DNA of 6,630 nt, taken from NCBI GenBank assembly GCA_029881555.1, contig JAOUMI010000031.1:1-6630 (forward strand). Reading direction: 5' to 3'. This document shows positions 5,298-6,630 of the stretch, in pieces. Source of the DNA: Candidatus Bathyarchaeota archaeon. GTDB taxonomy: Archaea; Thermoproteota; Bathyarchaeia; Bathyarchaeales; Bathyarchaeaceae. The position numbers and the translations under genes were made by a program. Each line of letters begins with the position of its first letter. The stretch's first letter is position 1. The notes under the pieces are model-generated. The model worked only from the letters and a program-made list of their open reading frames with translations, did not search any database and was not told where the DNA came from.

Positions 5298-6630
5298 ATG
5301 GTTAGAGAAGAAACCGTTAAGAAATATTCTGCCAGAACGCCGAAATCAAAAAGGCTGTGGGAAGAAGCTAGAGAAGTTATCCCTGGTGGAATTGGAAGTG
5401 GTGTGCGTTATTTCAAGCCATATCCATTCTTTATCAGTAGGGCAAGTGGTAGCAAAGTTTGGGATGTCGACGGAAACGAGTACGTAGACTTTCTCATGGG
5501 TTACGGTGTCAACATAACTGGACACGCCCACCCAACAATAGTGGATGCGGTAAAAGAACAAATGGAAAAGGGCAGCATGTACACGATGCCCCATGAAAAG
5601 ACAGCATTGTACGTGAAAGAACTGTCAAGACGCTTTCCAATGATGGGTATGTTTCAGCTCGCCAATACAGGGACCGAAGCCACTATGCACGCTATAAGGG
5701 TTGCTAGAGCCTACGCTGGGAAAGACAAGATTGTGAAGATAGAGGGTACCTATCATGGACAGCATGACTATGTTTTAGTTAGCATAGGTCCACCTATGGC
5801 TCAGACAGGGCCAAAATGGGCTCCCACACCTGTGGTCGAATCTGAGGGAATTCCCAAAGACACCTCGAAGAATACTCTGATAGCCCCATACAACAATGTA
5901 GACGCCATGGAGAACCTTTTCAAAAAACACGAAGGAGAAATCGCAGCAGTGATAATGGAGCCTGTGATGTTAAATTGCGGGGTCATTCTCCCAAAACCCG
6001 GCTACTTGAAAGACATTCGGAAACTCACTGCGGAATACAACATCGTTCTCATCTTCGACGAGGTTAAAACGGGTTGCCGGATTGCTCCGGGTGGAGCCAG
6101 CGAGCTCTACAACATAAAACCAGATATGATAACTCTTGCCAAAGCTATTGGAGGGGGACTTCCATTAGCAGCGTTTGGGGGAAAACGAGACATCATGGAA
6201 TCACTGAGTCCTCTTGGACGAACTTCCCATGGAGGCACATACTGCGCGAATCCTCTCTCTGTGTCTGCAGGGTTTGCTTGCTTAACAAAGGTGATGACTA
6301 ACAAAATGTACAAGCACATAACTGATCTGGGTGAAGAATTAAACAAAGGAGTAAGGGACATGATAGAGGATGCTGACGTCACGGCGTGGGTAAATGGTAT
6401 AGGACCTTTAGGATACGTATTCTTCACAAAGGCGGAGCCAGTAGACTACAGAACTGCAGCAGTCAACGATCTCGATAAGACGTGGGAATATTGGTTCAAC
6501 ATGATTAACAATGGTGTTCTCCCATGGGGGCCCCTTCAATTCGAACAATGGTACATGTCCGTCGCACACACAAAAGAGGATGTTGCAAAGACCATAGAAG
6601 TATCGGGAGAAGCACTGCGTAAAGCTAAAA
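5298..6630 (+). CDS. Class-III PLP-dependent aminotransferase, glutamate-1-semialdehyde aminomutase-like, 3'-truncated by window edge
   Basis: The frame opens at ATG 5298, behind AAAGGGG about 10 bases upstream, and stays open for 444 codons to the right edge. It is a fold-type-I, class-III enzyme. Seen are the cofactor-phosphate loop NTGTEA (123-128), TYHG (151-154), the pyridine-nitrogen aspartate in IFDEV (252-256), the Schiff-base Lys282 in TLAKAIGGGLPLAAFGG, and GTYCANPLSVSAG (313-325). The N-terminal RLWEEAREVIPGG, WDVDGNEYVDF and GHAHP segments are those of the GSAM-like branch. Departures from true HemL include GYGVNITGHAHP, DEVKTGCR in place of DEVMTGFR, and CANPLSV in place of SGNPLAM. 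No tetrapyrrole gene is nearby, so HemL is not called; an amine or beta-amino-acid transaminase is equally possible. Most of the protein is present; only the extreme C-terminus is missing. Confidence 0.9.
   Translation, partial: MVREETVKKYSARTPKSKRLWEEAREVIPGGIGSGVRYFKPYPFFISRASGSKVWDVDGNEYVDFLMGYGVNITGHAHPTIVDAVKEQMEKGSMYTMPHEKTALYVKELSRRFPMMGMFQLANTGTEATMHAIRVARAYAGKDKIVKIEGTYHGQHDYVLVSIGPPMAQTGPKWAPTPVVESEGIPKDTSKNTLIAPYNNVDAMENLFKKHEGEIAAVIMEPVMLNCGVILPKPGYLKDIRKLTAEYNIVLIFDEVKTGCRIAPGGASELYNIKPDMITLAKAIGGGLPLAAFGGKRDIMESLSPLGRTSHGGTYCANPLSVSAGFACLTKVMTNKMYKHITDLGEELNKGVRDMIEDADVTAWVNGIGPLGYVFFTKAEPVDYRTAAVNDLDKTWEYWFNMINNGVLPWGPLQFEQWYMSVAHTKEDVAKTIEVSGEALRKAK

Noticed and set aside
5298..6630. 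Naming the aminotransferase hemL
   Set aside because: The class-III fold is clear, but several HemL signature positions differ and no tetrapyrrole gene is adjacent, so a specific symbol would overstate the evidence.
1..6630. CRISPR arrays, tRNA/rRNA genes, insertion sequences, riboswitches
   Set aside because: No regularly spaced direct repeats, no tRNA-like T-loop outside coding sequence, no transposase motifs and no leader long enough for a riboswitch were found by eye.

Overview
The window looks archaeal. Four histidine-biosynthesis genes are packed end to end, with purine-rich Shine-Dalgarno motifs and GTG or TTG starts beside ATG. HisF carries the long internal insertion I associate with archaeal HisF proteins. 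The HAD-hydrolase/hisB pairing and the AGA/AGG-rich arginine codons also fit an uncultivated archaeon, possibly of the Bathyarchaeia/Thermoproteota side; that placement is inference, not something the sequence proves.

Layout: (1) 1-3347, plus strand: a histidine operon made of the 3' part of a HAD-superfamily phosphatase, then hisB, hisA, hisF and hisIE. Junctions are 1 bp, 4 bp, an 11-bp overlap and 15 bp, so it is almost certainly one transcript. The genes cover HisIE (steps 2 and 3), HisA (step 4), the HisF cyclase subunit (step 5), HisB (step 6) and, by inference, the HAD protein as the histinol-phosphate phosphatase step. hisH, hisG, hisD and hisC are not in the window. (2) 3348-3640: a non-coding scar. 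It holds the frameshifted, truncated C-terminus of an amidohydrolase (YtcJ/amidohydrolase-3-like) on the minus strand, a perfect 10-bp inverted repeat and a terminator-like hairpin. (3) 3641-4780, minus strand: a complete glycine-amidinotransferase-type enzyme (GATM/StrB family) that converges on the his operon. Its arginine codons are 21 of 22 CGN, against 1 of 10 in hisB, and it is more GC-rich than its surroundings, so it is a good candidate for horizontal acquisition. (4) 4781-5013: an AT-rich divergent spacer. (5) 5014-6630, plus strand: an 82-residue protein I do not recognise, then a class-III PLP aminotransferase of the glutamate-1-semialdehyde aminomutase-like group that runs off the right edge.

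The left half is conventional amino-acid biosynthesis. The right half is accessory: an arginine-dependent amidinotransferase divergent from an unassigned fold-type-I aminotransferase, next to a decayed hydrolase gene. I see no CRISPR array, tRNA, rRNA or transposase.
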